Positions 27,796-38,472 of a DNA stretch of 64,000 bases are shown one piece after another. The stretch is from the NCBI GenBank assembly GCA_963800505.1, contig CAWDBL010000008.1:221155-285154 (forward strand). The letters are read 5' to 3'. This DNA comes from Fodinibacter sp963800505 (GTDB lineage: Bacteria > Actinomycetota > Actinomycetes > Actinomycetales > Dermatophilaceae). Both the position numbers and the translations under genes were made by a program. Below the pieces are notes generated by a model, which did no database searches, was not told the DNA's origin, and saw only the letters and a list, made by a program, of their open reading frames with translations. Within the stretch, counting starts at the first letter, position 1, and the number at the start of each line of letters is the position of its first letter.

Positions 27796-28365
27796 ATGAC
27801 TCGGCCCGAGGTACGCACGCTGCGGGATGCCGCGCCGCTCGCCGCGCTCGCCCACCCGTTCCGCTCGAGGATCATGGACGCGCTCAAGGTCGACGGCCCG
27901 TCGACGGCATCCATGCTCGCCCTGCGCACGGGTCAGGCGGTCGGCAACGCGAGCCACCACCTGAAGGTGCTGGCCGCCGCCGGGCTCGTCGAGGAGGCCC
28001 CCGAGCTGGCCCGCGACAAGCGCGAGCGCTGGTGGCGACTGGTCACCACCGGCACCCGGTGGAGCCGCCGCGAGCTCACCGACCAGGCCGCGATCACCGC
28101 AGCCGAGGAGGCCGAGGCGCTCAACCTGCGCCGCCAGCAGGAGCGCGTGCGCGACTGGCTGGTCAACGCCGAGTCCGCCCCCGAGTGGGACGACGTGGCG
28201 TTCGCGACGTCGAACTGGCTGCGCCTGACCCCCGAGGAGCTGGGGCAGGTGGCCCAGGAGGTCGTCGACGTGCTCGTGCGCTGGGGCAACCGCGACGTGC
28301 CCGACGACGGCGAGCACCGCGAACCGGTCTACGTCTTCGCCCGCGGCTTCCCGAGCCAGCCGTGA
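27796..28365 (+). CDS. ArsR-family transcriptional regulator
   Basis: The protein has 189 residues. A winged helix domain occupies residues about 10-85 (AALAHPFRSRIMDALKVDGPSTASMLALRTG, then GNASHHLKVLAAAGLVEEAPE). The C-terminal half is helical and has no metal-binding cysteine pair, so it is not a classic metal sensor. This form (HTH_20 type) is usual in actinomycete repressors that sit before an MFS efflux gene. The start ATG at 27796 is preferred over an upstream in-frame one because it follows the -10 box at leaderless spacing. It overlaps the MFS gene by 4 nt (GTGA) and probably controls it. Confidence 0.9.
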   Translation: MTRPEVRTLRDAAPLAALAHPFRSRIMDALKVDGPSTASMLALRTGQAVGNASHHLKVLAAAGLVEEAPELARDKRERWWRLVTTGTRWSRRELTDQAAITAAEEAEALNLRRQQERVRDWLVNAESAPEWDDVAFATSNWLRLTPEELGQVAQEVVDVLVRWGNRDVPDDGEHREPVYVFARGFPSQP

Positions 28366-29684
28366 GGGCGCTGGCTCCGACGTCGACGACCAGCGCTCCC
28401 CCGATCGCGGGCAACCGCAACTTCCGCCTCCTCTGGGTCGGCGAGGGCGTGTCGGTGCTGGGGTCGATGACCACCTCGGTCGTGGTGCCGCTCGTCGCCG
28501 TCACGGTCTTCGACGCCGGGCCGGGCTGGATGGGCCTGCTCACGGCCGCCGCCTGGCTGCCCTGGCTGCTCATCGGCCTGCCCGCCGGCGCCTGGGTCGA
28601 CCGCAGCGACGCCCGCCGGGTCATGATCGTCGCCGACCTCGGGGCCGCCGCGGCCATCGGGTCGGTGTCGCTGGCGTGGGCGCTCGACCTGCTGACGCTG
28701 CCCCATCTGGTTCTGGCGACGCTCGGCGTCGGTGGTGCGGCGGTGTTCCTGCGCACCGCCTACCTCCCCCTCGTGCCCCGCGTCGTCGCCGAGCCCGACC
28801 TCGCGAGGGCGAACGCCCGGGTCGTCGGCACCGAGTCGGCGATGCAGGTGCTCGGCCCGGGGCTCGGCGGCCTGCTCGTCGCCGTCTTCTCCGCCGCCAC
28901 GGCGGTGCTCGTCGACGTGGTGTCGTTCCTGGTGTCCGCGCTCTGCCTGCACCGGATGGACCCCCGCACGCTGGTGCCCCAGCCGCCCGCGCCCACGCAC
29001 CGTGAGCCGCTGCGGCGCGAGGTCGCGACCGGCATCGCGGTGGTGTGGCACGACCCGTTCCTGCGCTTCTTCACCCTCCAGGGCGGCGTTGCGAACTTCG
29101 CCCTCACCGGCTACTACACGCTGCTCGTGCTGTTCCTCGTGCGCGACCTCGACCTCGACCCCGGCCGGGTCGGCGCCGTGCTTGCCGCCGGCAGCGTCGG
29201 TGGGCTCGTCGGCGCCGGCATCGCGCGCCGGGCCGCGGGCCGCCTCGGGGACGCCCGCGCCATGGTGGTGCTGCAGGTCGCGGCCGGCCCGCCTGCGCTG
29301 CTCATCGCGCTGGCCCAGCCCGGCCTGCGGGTGGTGCTGGTGCCGCTCGGCCTGGCCCTCGTCGGCGCCGGCGTCGTGGCCGCGAACGTGCTGCGGGGCA
29401 CCTTCCGGATGCGCTACACCCCACCCGAGCTGCTCGCCCGGACCACCTCGACGTCGTCCCTCGTCAACTTCGGCACGATGCCGCTGGCCGGTCTGGCCGC
29501 CGGCTGGATGGGCACCCACGTCGGGGTACGCGAGACGGTCACCGTGATGGCAGCGCTCTACGCGGCATCCGCTGTCGCCCCCCTGTTCGGCCCGTACGGC
29601 CGGATCCGCGACCTGCCGGATCAGCCGATGGCGACGTGCAGCAGCGGGTCGACCGCCACCGCGAGGAACACGACCGTCACGTAG
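28362..29684 (+). CDS. MFS transporter (drug-efflux-like)
   Basis: This 440-residue protein has about twelve membrane segments. MFS features include NRNFRLLWVGEGVSVLGS at the N-terminus, the loop WVDRSDARRVMIVADL in motif-A position, and PLVPRVVAEPDLARANA, a sequence typical of the MFS_3/enterobactin-exporter-like group. The GTG at 28362 overlaps the ArsR stop. The final 18 residues (after RIRDLPDQP) are polar and lie in DNA shared with the 3' end of the convergent ctaB gene; an earlier natural end may have been lost. The substrate is not known. Confidence 0.88.
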   Translation: MRALAPTSTTSAPPIAGNRNFRLLWVGEGVSVLGSMTTSVVVPLVAVTVFDAGPGWMGLLTAAAWLPWLLIGLPAGAWVDRSDARRVMIVADLGAAAAIGSVSLAWALDLLTLPHLVLATLGVGGAAVFLRTAYLPLVPRVVAEPDLARANARVVGTESAMQVLGPGLGGLLVAVFSAATAVLVDVVSFLVSALCLHRMDPRTLVPQPPAPTHREPLRREVATGIAVVWHDPFLRFFTLQGGVANFALTGYYTLLVLFLVRDLDLDPGRVGAVLAAGSVGGLVGAGIARRAAGRLGDARAMVVLQVAAGPPALLIALAQPGLRVVLVPLGLALVGAGVVAANVLRGTFRMRYTPPELLARTTSTSSLVNFGTMPLAGLAAGWMGTHVGVRETVTVMAALYAASAVAPLFGPYGRIRDLPDQPMATCSSGSTATARNTTVT

Positions 29685-30562
29685 GTGATCGAGTAGTGGA
29701 ACAGCCGCATCGGCTTCAGCGCGGGGCCGACCGCACCACCCTTGGCAGCGCGGAACAAGCGGTGCGCCTCGAGCAGGAACAGCGCGCCGGCGAGCACCGC
29801 GGTGACGGCGTAGACCCAGCCCATCGACGCCACCGGCACGAGCACCAGCGACGTCGCCACCATGACCCACGAGTAGAGGACGATCTGGCGCCCGACGGCG
29901 ACCGGCCCCTGCTCGACGGGCAGCATCGGCACCCCCGCGGCGGAGTAGTCGTCGCGGAAGGCCATCGACAGCGGCCAGTAGTGCGGCGGCGTCCAGAAGA
30001 AGATGAGGAAGAAGAGCACGACGGCCGGCCACTGCACGGTGCCGGTGACGGCCGACCAGCCGATCAGCGTGGGCATGCACCCGGCCAGGCCGCCCCAGAC
30101 GATGTTCTGCGAGGTGCGCCGCTTGAGCAGGATCGTGTAGCCGACGGCGTAGAGGACGATGGCGGCCACGGACAGGGCCGCCGACAGCACGTTGACGACG
30201 AGCGCGAACCAGACCGTCGAGACGACGGTGAGCACCCCGGCGAAGACGAGCGCGTTGCGTGGGCTGACCTCGCCGGTGACCATCGGCCGGTTGCTGGTGC
30301 GGTGCATCAGCCGGTCGATGTCGCGGTCGTAGACCGAGTTGAAGGTGTTGGCCGCACCGGCGCTGAGCGTGCCGCCGACCAGCGTCGCGAGCACCAGCCA
30401 CAGGGAGGGAACCCCGCCCTGCGCGAGAAACATGACCGGCACGGTCGTGACGAGCAGCAGCTCGATGATCCGGGGCTTGGTGAGGGCGAGGTAGTTCGCC
30501 ACCGTGCGGCGTCGGTCGAGCCGCTGGACCGTGGGATCGGTCGTGATCGAGGTGGTGGCCAC
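29621..30562 (-). CDS. ctaB: Protoheme IX farnesyltransferase (heme O synthase)
   Basis: CtaB adds a farnesyl group to heme B to make heme O, the substrate of CtaA. The 313-residue UbiA-fold protein has the prenyl-diphosphate motif NTFNSVYDRDID and the second site YTILLKRRTSQNIVWGG, with nine membrane segments. GAAGGAC stands 4 nt before the GTG at 30562. Its last 64 nt overlap the 3' end of the convergent MFS gene. It diverges from tkt, as in most actinomycetes. Confidence 0.95.
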   Translation of the reverse strand: MATTSITTDPTVQRLDRRRTVANYLALTKPRIIELLLVTTVPVMFLAQGGVPSLWLVLATLVGGTLSAGAANTFNSVYDRDIDRLMHRTSNRPMVTGEVSPRNALVFAGVLTVVSTVWFALVVNVLSAALSVAAIVLYAVGYTILLKRRTSQNIVWGGLAGCMPTLIGWSAVTGTVQWPAVVLFFLIFFWTPPHYWPLSMAFRDDYSAAGVPMLPVEQGPVAVGRQIVLYSWVMVATSLVLVPVASMGWVYAVTAVLAGALFLLEAHRLFRAAKGGAVGPALKPMRLFHYSITYVTVVFLAVAVDPLLHVAIG

Positions 30563-30597
30563 GTCGTCCTTCGGGTCGGCCGGTGGGGTGCTCGGCG

Positions 30598-30603
30598 ATT
30601 CTA
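30598..30603 (-). promoter_or_regulatory. -10 box of ctaB
   Basis: TAGAAT on the minus strand (plus-strand ATTCTA) stands 35 nt upstream of the ctaB start codon and implies a leader of about 30 nt containing the Shine-Dalgarno. No strong -35 is visible. The 145-nt divergent interval must also hold the tkt promoter; TAGGGT at 30650-30655 is a candidate -10 for tkt. Confidence 0.45.
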
Positions 30604-30707
30604 ACCTTGACCGGGTTGTGCGAGCCCCAGTGCGGGGTAGTCCAGACACTAGGGTGGACGGCGGACCCGTCCCCACCGTGTGCACGATCCCCGCGAGAGA
30701 GGCCCCA

Positions 30708-32993
30708 GTGAGCACGACAACCACGAGCAGGCGCACCCCCACGGCGACCCAGGGACGGAGCCCGGACATCTCCCGGCCCGTCGCGAAGAAGGCGAAGTGG
30801 ACCGACCTCGACGTGCGGGCGGTCGACACCGTGCGCGTGCTGGCCGCCGATGCCGTGCAGAAGGCGGGCAACGGCCACCCCGGCACTGCGATGAGCCTGG
30901 CCCCGGTCGCCTACCTGATCTACCAGAACGTGATGACGCACGACCCGTCCGACCCGACCTGGCTCGGTCGCGACCGCTTCGTGCTCTCCTGCGGGCACTC
31001 CTCGCTGACCCAGTACATCCAGCTCTTCCTCAGCGGCTACGGCCTGGAGGTGAAGGACCTCAAGGCGCTGCGCACCTGGGGCTCGCTCACGCCGGGTCAC
31101 CCTGAGGTGCACCACACCGAGGGCGTCGAGGTCACCACGGGCCCGCTCGGCTCGGGGCTGGCCTCCGCGGTCGGCATGGCGATGGCGCAGCGCCGCCAGC
31201 GCGGCCTGCTCGACCCCGACGCCAAGCCCGGCCAGAGCGTCTTCGACCACCACGTGTGGGTGCTCGCCTCCGACGGCGACCTGATGGAGGGCGTGGCGTC
31301 CGAGGCGTCCTCGCTCGCCGGCCACCAGGAGCTCGGCAACCTCACCGTCGTCTACGACGCCAACCAGATCTCGATCGAGGACGACACCGACATCTCGTTC
31401 AGCGAGGACGTCGCCAAGCGGTACGAGGCCTACGGCTGGCACGTCGTCGACATCGACTGGCGGCGCTCCGACGACCCCGCCGGCACGGCCGACTACACCG
31501 AGGACGTCGACACCCTGTTCGCGGCGCTCGAGAAGAGCAAGACCTCGCGCAACAGGCCCACCCTGGTGCGGCTGCACACCGTCATCGCCTGGCCGGCACC
31601 CTCCGCCCGCGGCACCGGCAAGGCGCACGGCTCGGCGCTCGGCGACGACGAGGTCGCCGCCACCAAGGAGCTGCTCGGCTTCGACCCGACAAAGACCTTC
31701 CAGGTCGACAAGGCGGTGCTCGCGCACGCCCGCGAGGTCAAGAAGCGCGGCAAGGCCGCTCACCAGGCGTGGAACAAGCGGTATGCCGCGTGGCGCAAGG
31801 CCAACGCCGACCGCGCCGCCCTCCTCGACCGCCTCGTCGAAGCCCGCCTGCCCGACGGCTTCGAGAAGGCGCTGCCCGAGTTCCCCGCCGACGCCAAGGG
31901 TCTGGCGACGCGCGCGGCATCCGGCAAGGTGCTCGGGGCGCTGGCGGACGAGCTGCCCGAGCTGTGGGGCGGCTCGGCCGACCTCGCCGAGTCCAACAAC
32001 ACCACGATGGCCGGCGCGGACTCCTTCATCCCCAAGGGCAAGCAGACCGCCGAGTGGAAGGGCGGCCCCTACGGGCGCACCCTGCACTTCGGCATTCGCG
32101 AGAACGCCATGGGCATGATCCTCAACGGCATCGCCCTCGAGGGCATGACCCGCCCCTACGGCGGCACCTTCCTGGTGTTCTCCGACTACATGCGCCCTGC
32201 GGTGCGGCTGGCCGCCATCCAGCAGATCCCGGTCACCTTCGTGTGGACCCACGACTCGATCGGCCTCGGTGAGGACGGCCCCACCCACCAGCCGATCGAG
32301 CACCTGGCCGCCCTGCGCGCCATGCCCGGCCTGGCCGTGGTGCGCCCCGCCGACGCCAACGAGACCGCCGAGGCGTGGGCCGAGATCCTGCGCCGCGGCA
32401 CCCCTGCCGGCCTGGCCCTGTCCCGCCAGAACCTGCCGATCGTCGACCGCACCGAGCACGCCAAGGCCACCGGCGTCAGCAAGGGCGCCTACGTGCTCAT
32501 CGACGCGGCATCCGGCACGCCCGACGTGGTGCTCATCGCCACCGGGTCCGAGGTGTCGCTGGCCCTCGAGGCCCGGCTGCGGCTCGAGAAGGCCGGCATC
32601 GGCACCCGCGTCGTCTCGATGCCCTGCCGGGAATGGTTCGAGGAGCAGTCGCGCTCCTACCAGAACAAGGTCCTGCCGCCCTCCGTGCGCGCCCGGGTCA
32701 GCGTCGAGGCGGGAGTGGCGATGGGGTGGCACGACCTGGTCGGTGACGCCGGCCGCTGCATCAGCATCGAGCACTTCGGTGCCTCAGCGGATGCCGCGAC
32801 CCTGTTCCGCGAGTTCGGGTTCACCCCCGAAGCCGTCGTCAAGGCCGCCAAGGACTCCCTGGCAGCGGCGCGCAAGGCGGGGCAGGTGCCCGCCGTCAAC
32901 GACACCGCGCCGCGGGCCCGCAAGGACTCCGGTACCGATGTAGGCACCCAGAACGCGCCGAGCCGCAAGAGCGCGGCCACGGCCGGGAAGTGA
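30708..32993 (+). CDS. tkt: Transketolase
   Basis: Transketolase moves two-carbon units in the pentose-phosphate pathway, using thiamine diphosphate. The 761-residue protein has GNGHPGTAMSLAP near the N-terminus, GPLGSGLASAVGMA, the ThDP motif ASDGDLMEGVASEASSLAG followed by YDANQISI, the catalytic glutamate region FGIRENAMG, and THDSIGLGEDGPTHQP. The ends exceed the usual length of about 700: the first 25 residues are Thr/Arg-rich and the last 30 are polar (DTAPRARKDSG). GAGAGAGG lies 6 nt before the GTG. It heads the operon tkt-tal-pgi-zwf-opcA-pgl. Confidence 0.96.
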   Translation: MSTTTTSRRTPTATQGRSPDISRPVAKKAKWTDLDVRAVDTVRVLAADAVQKAGNGHPGTAMSLAPVAYLIYQNVMTHDPSDPTWLGRDRFVLSCGHSSLTQYIQLFLSGYGLEVKDLKALRTWGSLTPGHPEVHHTEGVEVTTGPLGSGLASAVGMAMAQRRQRGLLDPDAKPGQSVFDHHVWVLASDGDLMEGVASEASSLAGHQELGNLTVVYDANQISIEDDTDISFSEDVAKRYEAYGWHVVDIDWRRSDDPAGTADYTEDVDTLFAALEKSKTSRNRPTLVRLHTVIAWPAPSARGTGKAHGSALGDDEVAATKELLGFDPTKTFQVDKAVLAHAREVKKRGKAAHQAWNKRYAAWRKANADRAALLDRLVEARLPDGFEKALPEFPADAKGLATRAASGKVLGALADELPELWGGSADLAESNNTTMAGADSFIPKGKQTAEWKGGPYGRTLHFGIRENAMGMILNGIALEGMTRPYGGTFLVFSDYMRPAVRLAAIQQIPVTFVWTHDSIGLGEDGPTHQPIEHLAALRAMPGLAVVRPADANETAEAWAEILRRGTPAGLALSRQNLPIVDRTEHAKATGVSKGAYVLIDAASGTPDVVLIATGSEVSLALEARLRLEKAGIGTRVVSMPCREWFEEQSRSYQNKVLPPSVRARVSVEAGVAMGWHDLVGDAGRCISIEHFGASADAATLFREFGFTPEAVVKAAKDSLAAARKAGQVPAVNDTAPRARKDSGTDVGTQNAPSRKSAATAGK

Positions 32994-32998
32994 GTGAC

Positions 32999-34111
32999 AT
33001 GACCAGCACCGCCCTGAAGGACCTCGCCGCCAACGGCGTCTCGATCTGGCTCGACGACCTCTCTCGCGAGCGTCTGACCTCCGGCAACCTCCAGCAGCTC
33101 ATCGACGACAAGGGGGTTGTCGGGGTGACCACCAACCCGTCGATCTTCCAGGCCGCCCTGTCCGAGGGGCACGCCTACGACTCCCAGGTCAGCGAGCTCG
33201 CGGATGCCGGCAAGACGGTCGACGAGGCCGTCTTCGCCCTCACGACGCAGGACGTCCGCGACGCGTGCGACGTGTTCCTGCCGGTCTACGAGGCCACCAA
33301 CGGCCAGGACGGCCGGGTGTCGATCGAGGTCGACCCGCGGCTGGCGCACGACACCGCGGGGACCATCGAGGAGGCCAAGGCCCTCTCGAAGGCGGTCGAC
33401 CGCCCGAACGTGCTCATCAAGATCCCCGCCACGGTCGAGGGCCTGCCAGCCATCACCGAGGTCATGGGGGCGGGCATCTCGGTCAACGTGACGCTGATCT
33501 TCGCGCTCGACCGCTACCGCGCCGTCATGAACGCGTTCCTCGCCGGGCTCGAGAAGGCGCGCGAGAGCGAGGCCGACCTGTCCGGCATCCATTCGGTCGC
33601 GTCGTTCTTCGTGTCGCGGGTCGACAGCGAGATCGACAAGCGGCTCGACGAGCTGGGCACCGACGAGGCCAAGGCGCTGCGCGGAAAGGCCGGCGTCGCG
33701 AACGCCCGGCTGGCCTACCAGGCCTACGAGGAGGTCTTCTCGACCCCCCGCTGGCAGTCGCTCAAGGATGCCGGCGCGCACGAGCAGCGCCCACTGTGGG
33801 CCTCGACCGGCGTCAAGGACCCGGCCTACTCCGACACGATGTACGTCACCGAACTGGTCGCACCGGGCACCGTCAACACGATGCCCGAGAAGACCCTCGA
33901 CGCCGCCGCCGACCACGGCGAGGTCACCGGCGACACCGTGACGCCCTACTACGCCGAGGCCGCCGAGGTGCTCGACAGCCTGGAGCGGCTGGGCATCTCC
34001 TACGCCGAGGTCACCGCCCTGCTCGAGCGCGAGGGCGTCGACAAGTTCGAGAAGTCCTGGGGAGAGCTGCTCGACGGGGTCACCCGCGAGCTCGAGAAGG
34101 CCACGGCGTGA
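32999..34111 (+). CDS. tal: Transaldolase
   Basis: Transaldolase transfers dihydroxyacetone units through a Schiff base. The 370-residue protein is of the long actinobacterial type, with GVTTNPSIFQAAL, the catalytic lysine in VLIKIPATVEG and SVNVTLIFALDRY. The ATG at 32999 has GGGAAG 8 nt upstream. An alternative GTG at 32990 overlaps the tkt stop (GTGA) and would add three residues. Its stop overlaps the pgi start. Confidence 0.95.
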   Translation: MTSTALKDLAANGVSIWLDDLSRERLTSGNLQQLIDDKGVVGVTTNPSIFQAALSEGHAYDSQVSELADAGKTVDEAVFALTTQDVRDACDVFLPVYEATNGQDGRVSIEVDPRLAHDTAGTIEEAKALSKAVDRPNVLIKIPATVEGLPAITEVMGAGISVNVTLIFALDRYRAVMNAFLAGLEKARESEADLSGIHSVASFFVSRVDSEIDKRLDELGTDEAKALRGKAGVANARLAYQAYEEVFSTPRWQSLKDAGAHEQRPLWASTGVKDPAYSDTMYVTELVAPGTVNTMPEKTLDAAADHGEVTGDTVTPYYAEAAEVLDSLERLGISYAEVTALLEREGVDKFEKSWGELLDGVTRELEKATA

Positions 34112-35732
34112 GCACCCTGGCGGTCGCCGCCACCGGGGCGGCGGCCGACGCCGTCGCACAGCACGTGCCCACCCTCGTGGCCGACCGGGTCGCGAGCCGG
34201 CTGTTCGCCAAGGACCACACGCTGTGGGGCGAGGCCGCCGAGTCCGAGTCCGCCAAGCGGCTGTCGTGGACCGGGCTCCCCCGCACCTCCCGCCACCTCG
34301 TCGGTGAGATCGCCGCGATGCGCGACGAGCTCGCCGCCACCGGCTACGACCGGGTGGTCCTGTGCGGCATGGGCGGCTCCTCGCTCGCCCCCGAGGTCAT
34401 CTGCGCCACGGCCGGCGTGCCGATCGTGGTGCTCGACTCCTCCGACCCCGACGTCGTGCGCGGCGCGCTCACCGATCTCGACCGCACCGTGGTCGTGGTC
34501 TCGAGCAAGTCCGGCTCCACCGTCGAGACCGACAGCCAGCGGCGGGTCTTCGTGCAGGCGTTCACCGACGCGGGCGTCGACCCGACCACCCGGATGGTCA
34601 TCGTCACCGACCCCGGCAGCCCCCTCGACGGCGAGGCCCGCGCGGCCGGCTTCCGGGTCGTCAACGCCGACCCCGACGTCGGCGGACGGTACTCCGCCCT
34701 CACCGCGTTCGGCCTGGTGCCGAGCGGGCTGGCCGGTGCCGACATCGAGGCACTGCTCGACGACGCCGAGGCCGTGGCCGACCTGCTGGCCGCCGACGAC
34801 GACGCCAACCCGGCACTGCGCCTGGGCGCCGCGATGGCCGGCACCGAGCCGCTGCGCGACAAGCTGGTGCTCGTCGACGCCGGCACCGAGAACGTCGGCT
34901 TCGGCGCGTGGGCCGAACAGCTGATCGCCGAGTCGACCGGCAAGGACGGCACCGGCATCCTGCCCGTCGTCGCCATCGGCGACTCGCCGGCCCACCTCTA
35001 CGACGACGGCACCGTCGTGCGCCTCGTCGCCTCCGACGCCGACGACGACGAGGCTGCGGATGCCGGCCACCCGGCATCCGGCGTGACCGTCGCCGGCCCG
35101 CTCGGCGCGCAGCTGATGCTGTGGGAGGCCGCCACGGCGGTCGCCGGCCGGCTGCTGGGCATCAACCCGTTCGACCAGCCCGACGTCGAGAGCGCCAAGG
35201 CCGCGGCACGCGAGCTGCTCGACGCCGGCATCGGCGCGGGCGAGGACCCGGCCTTCACCGACGGCGCCGTCGAGGTGCGCGCGCTGGGCGGTGACTGGCT
35301 CGGTGACGCAACGACCGTCGAGGCCGGCGTCGACGCGCTGCTCGGGCAGCTCGACGGCGAGCACGGCTACGTCGCGGTGATGGCCTACCTCGACCGTGAG
35401 GCCGACGCCGACCTCGAGCACGTCGCCCGCGACCTGTTCGACCGCACCGGCCGCCCCGCCACCTTCGGCTGGGGCCCGCGCTTCCTGCACTCCACCGGGC
35501 AGTACCACAAGGGCGGCCCACCCACCGGCGTCTACGTGCAGGTCACGACGGCGCCCCGGCAGGACCTGCCCGTGCCGGGCCGCGACTTCACGCTGGGCCA
35601 GTTCATCGCCTCCCAGGCCGGCGGCGATGCCACGGTGCTCGCCGACCACGGCCGCCCCGTGCTGCGGCTGCACCTCACCGACCACGACGCCGGGCTCGCG
35701 GCGGTCCGCGCGGCGCTCGGCCGGGGCCGCGA

Positions 35733-35736
<4 letters not shown>
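34108..35736 (+). CDS. pgi: Glucose-6-phosphate isomerase
   Basis: Pgi interconverts glucose 6-phosphate and fructose 6-phosphate and links glycolysis to the oxidative branch encoded next to it. The 542-residue protein has the SIS-fold sugar-phosphate site VVLCGMGGSSLAPEV, VVSSKSGSTVETDSQ, GGRYSALTAFGLVP, and C-terminal FLHSTGQYHKGGP. This is the actinomycete-operon variety, not the common PGI type 1 sequence. The GTG overlaps the tal stop (GTGA) and the stop overlaps the zwf start. A perfect 10-bp hairpin lies within its coding DNA at 35057-35080. Confidence 0.92.
35057..35080. repeat. Perfect inverted repeat inside pgi
   Basis: CGGATGCCGG (35057-35066) and CCGGCATCCG (35071-35080) form a 10-bp stem around CCAC. 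The protein here is a low-complexity segment (DADDDEAADAGHPASG) on a surface loop. The stem uses the same GGATGCC/GGCATCC word that builds the terminator at 55272-55306. Confidence 0.7.
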
Positions 35737-37273
<1,537 letters not shown>

Positions 37274-37277
<4 letters not shown>

Positions 37278-37339
37278 TCACCACCCCAATAAGTTCTTCG
37301 CTCGTTCCTCGCTCCGATACTGATCGGGGACCCCGGTGA
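37274..37339 (+). CDS. Possible 21-residue leader peptide between zwf and opcA
   Basis: GTG at 37274 overlaps the zwf stop (GTGA), and its own TGA (37337-37339) overlaps the opcA GTG (GTGA). The frame reads VITTPISSSLVPRSDTDRGP and one more Arg. It differs from the frames of both neighbours. It has no known relative. The double overlap would carry ribosomes from zwf to opcA, but a chance open frame of this length cannot be ruled out. Confidence 0.35.
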
Positions 37340-38472
37340 TCGTCGACCTGCCCAGCACCACCACCGGCGACGTCGCCGCCAAGCTGGTGCGGGTGCGCGC
37401 CGACACCGGCTCGATGGCGTTGTCGCGGGTGCTCACCCTCATCGTCGTCGTCGACGAGTCCGACGCCGACTCGGCGATCGAGACCGCCAACCTGGCCAGC
37501 CGCCAGCACCCCTGCCGCATCATCGTCGTCGTCGCCGGCAACAAGCGCGGCGCCGCCCGGCTCGACGCCCAGATCCGGCTCGGTGGCGACGCCGGGGCGT
37601 CAGAGGTCGTGGTGCTGCGGCTCTACGGCAAGCTGGCGAACCACGGGCGCGCGGTGGTGACGCCGCTGCTGCTGGCCGACTCCCCCATCGTCGCGTGGTG
37701 GCCCACCCACGGCCCCGTCAAGCCGTCGGCCGACCCGATCGGGGCGATGGCGCAGCGCCGGGTCACCGATGCCGCCCAGTCCAGCCAGGCGCCGCACTCC
37801 GTGCTGCGCCGGCTGTCCGACGGCTACGTCGACGGCGACACCGACCTGGCCTGGTCGCGCATCACCCTGTGGCGCGGCCTGCTCGCGGCGGCGCTCGACC
37901 AGCCGCCCTACGAGCCGGTCACGAACGCCACCGTGGTGGCGGCCACCGACTCGCCGTCGGGCGACCTGCTCGCCGGCTGGCTGGCGGTGCGGCTGAAGTG
38001 CCCGGTGATGATCGCCCGCGCCCGCAACCGCAGCGGGATCATCTCGGTGCGGCTCGAGCGGGCCAGCGGCACGGTCGACCTGGTGCGCCCGCTCGACGGC
38101 AACACCGCCACGCTGTCCCAGCCCGGCCAGCCGGTGCGCACCCTGGCGCTCGCGCACCGCTCGGATGCCGAGTGCCTCTCCGACGAGCTGCGCCGCCTCG
38201 ACCCCGACGAGGTCTACGAGGACGCCCTGGTCACCGGCCTGCGCAAGTGCACGGTCTCGCGCCAGACCGCCACCGACGCGATGCGCGCCGGCCGGGCACC
38301 TTCGGTCGCCGAGGCCGAGCGCACGGCGAAGAGGCTGCGCAAGGCCGCCCGGGCCAGCGCCAGCAGCCAGATGGTCGAGGCCATGCCGATGCCGCAGGAC
38401 ACCGGCGACGCCGGCGCGGTCAAGCAGGCCGCCGTCAAACAGCTGGCCGAGGTGAAGGAGCGTCGAGGATGA
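37336..38472 (+). CDS. opcA: Glucose-6-phosphate dehydrogenase assembly protein OpcA
   Basis: OpcA activates and assembles G6PDH in cyanobacteria and actinomycetes and is encoded after zwf here as elsewhere. The 378-residue protein begins IVDLPSTTTGDVAAKLV and contains RIIVVVAGN, WWPTHGPVKPSADPIG and LAWSRITLWRGLLAAALD, all characteristic of the OpcA N- and central domains. The last 60 residues are charged and variable. The stop overlaps the pgl start (ATGA). Confidence 0.92.
   Translation: MIVDLPSTTTGDVAAKLVRVRADTGSMALSRVLTLIVVVDESDADSAIETANLASRQHPCRIIVVVAGNKRGAARLDAQIRLGGDAGASEVVVLRLYGKLANHGRAVVTPLLLADSPIVAWWPTHGPVKPSADPIGAMAQRRVTDAAQSSQAPHSVLRRLSDGYVDGDTDLAWSRITLWRGLLAAALDQPPYEPVTNATVVAATDSPSGDLLAGWLAVRLKCPVMIARARNRSGIISVRLERASGTVDLVRPLDGNTATLSQPGQPVRTLALAHRSDAECLSDELRRLDPDEVYEDALVTGLRKCTVSRQTATDAMRAGRAPSVAEAERTAKRLRKAARASASSQMVEAMPMPQDTGDAGAVKQAAVKQLAEVKERRG

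Noticed and set aside
28329..32774. 1481-codon open frame on the minus strand spanning the MFS, ctaB and tkt region
   Set aside because: Its translation is low-complexity nonsense (V/G/D/R-rich), and known genes in other frames explain the whole interval.
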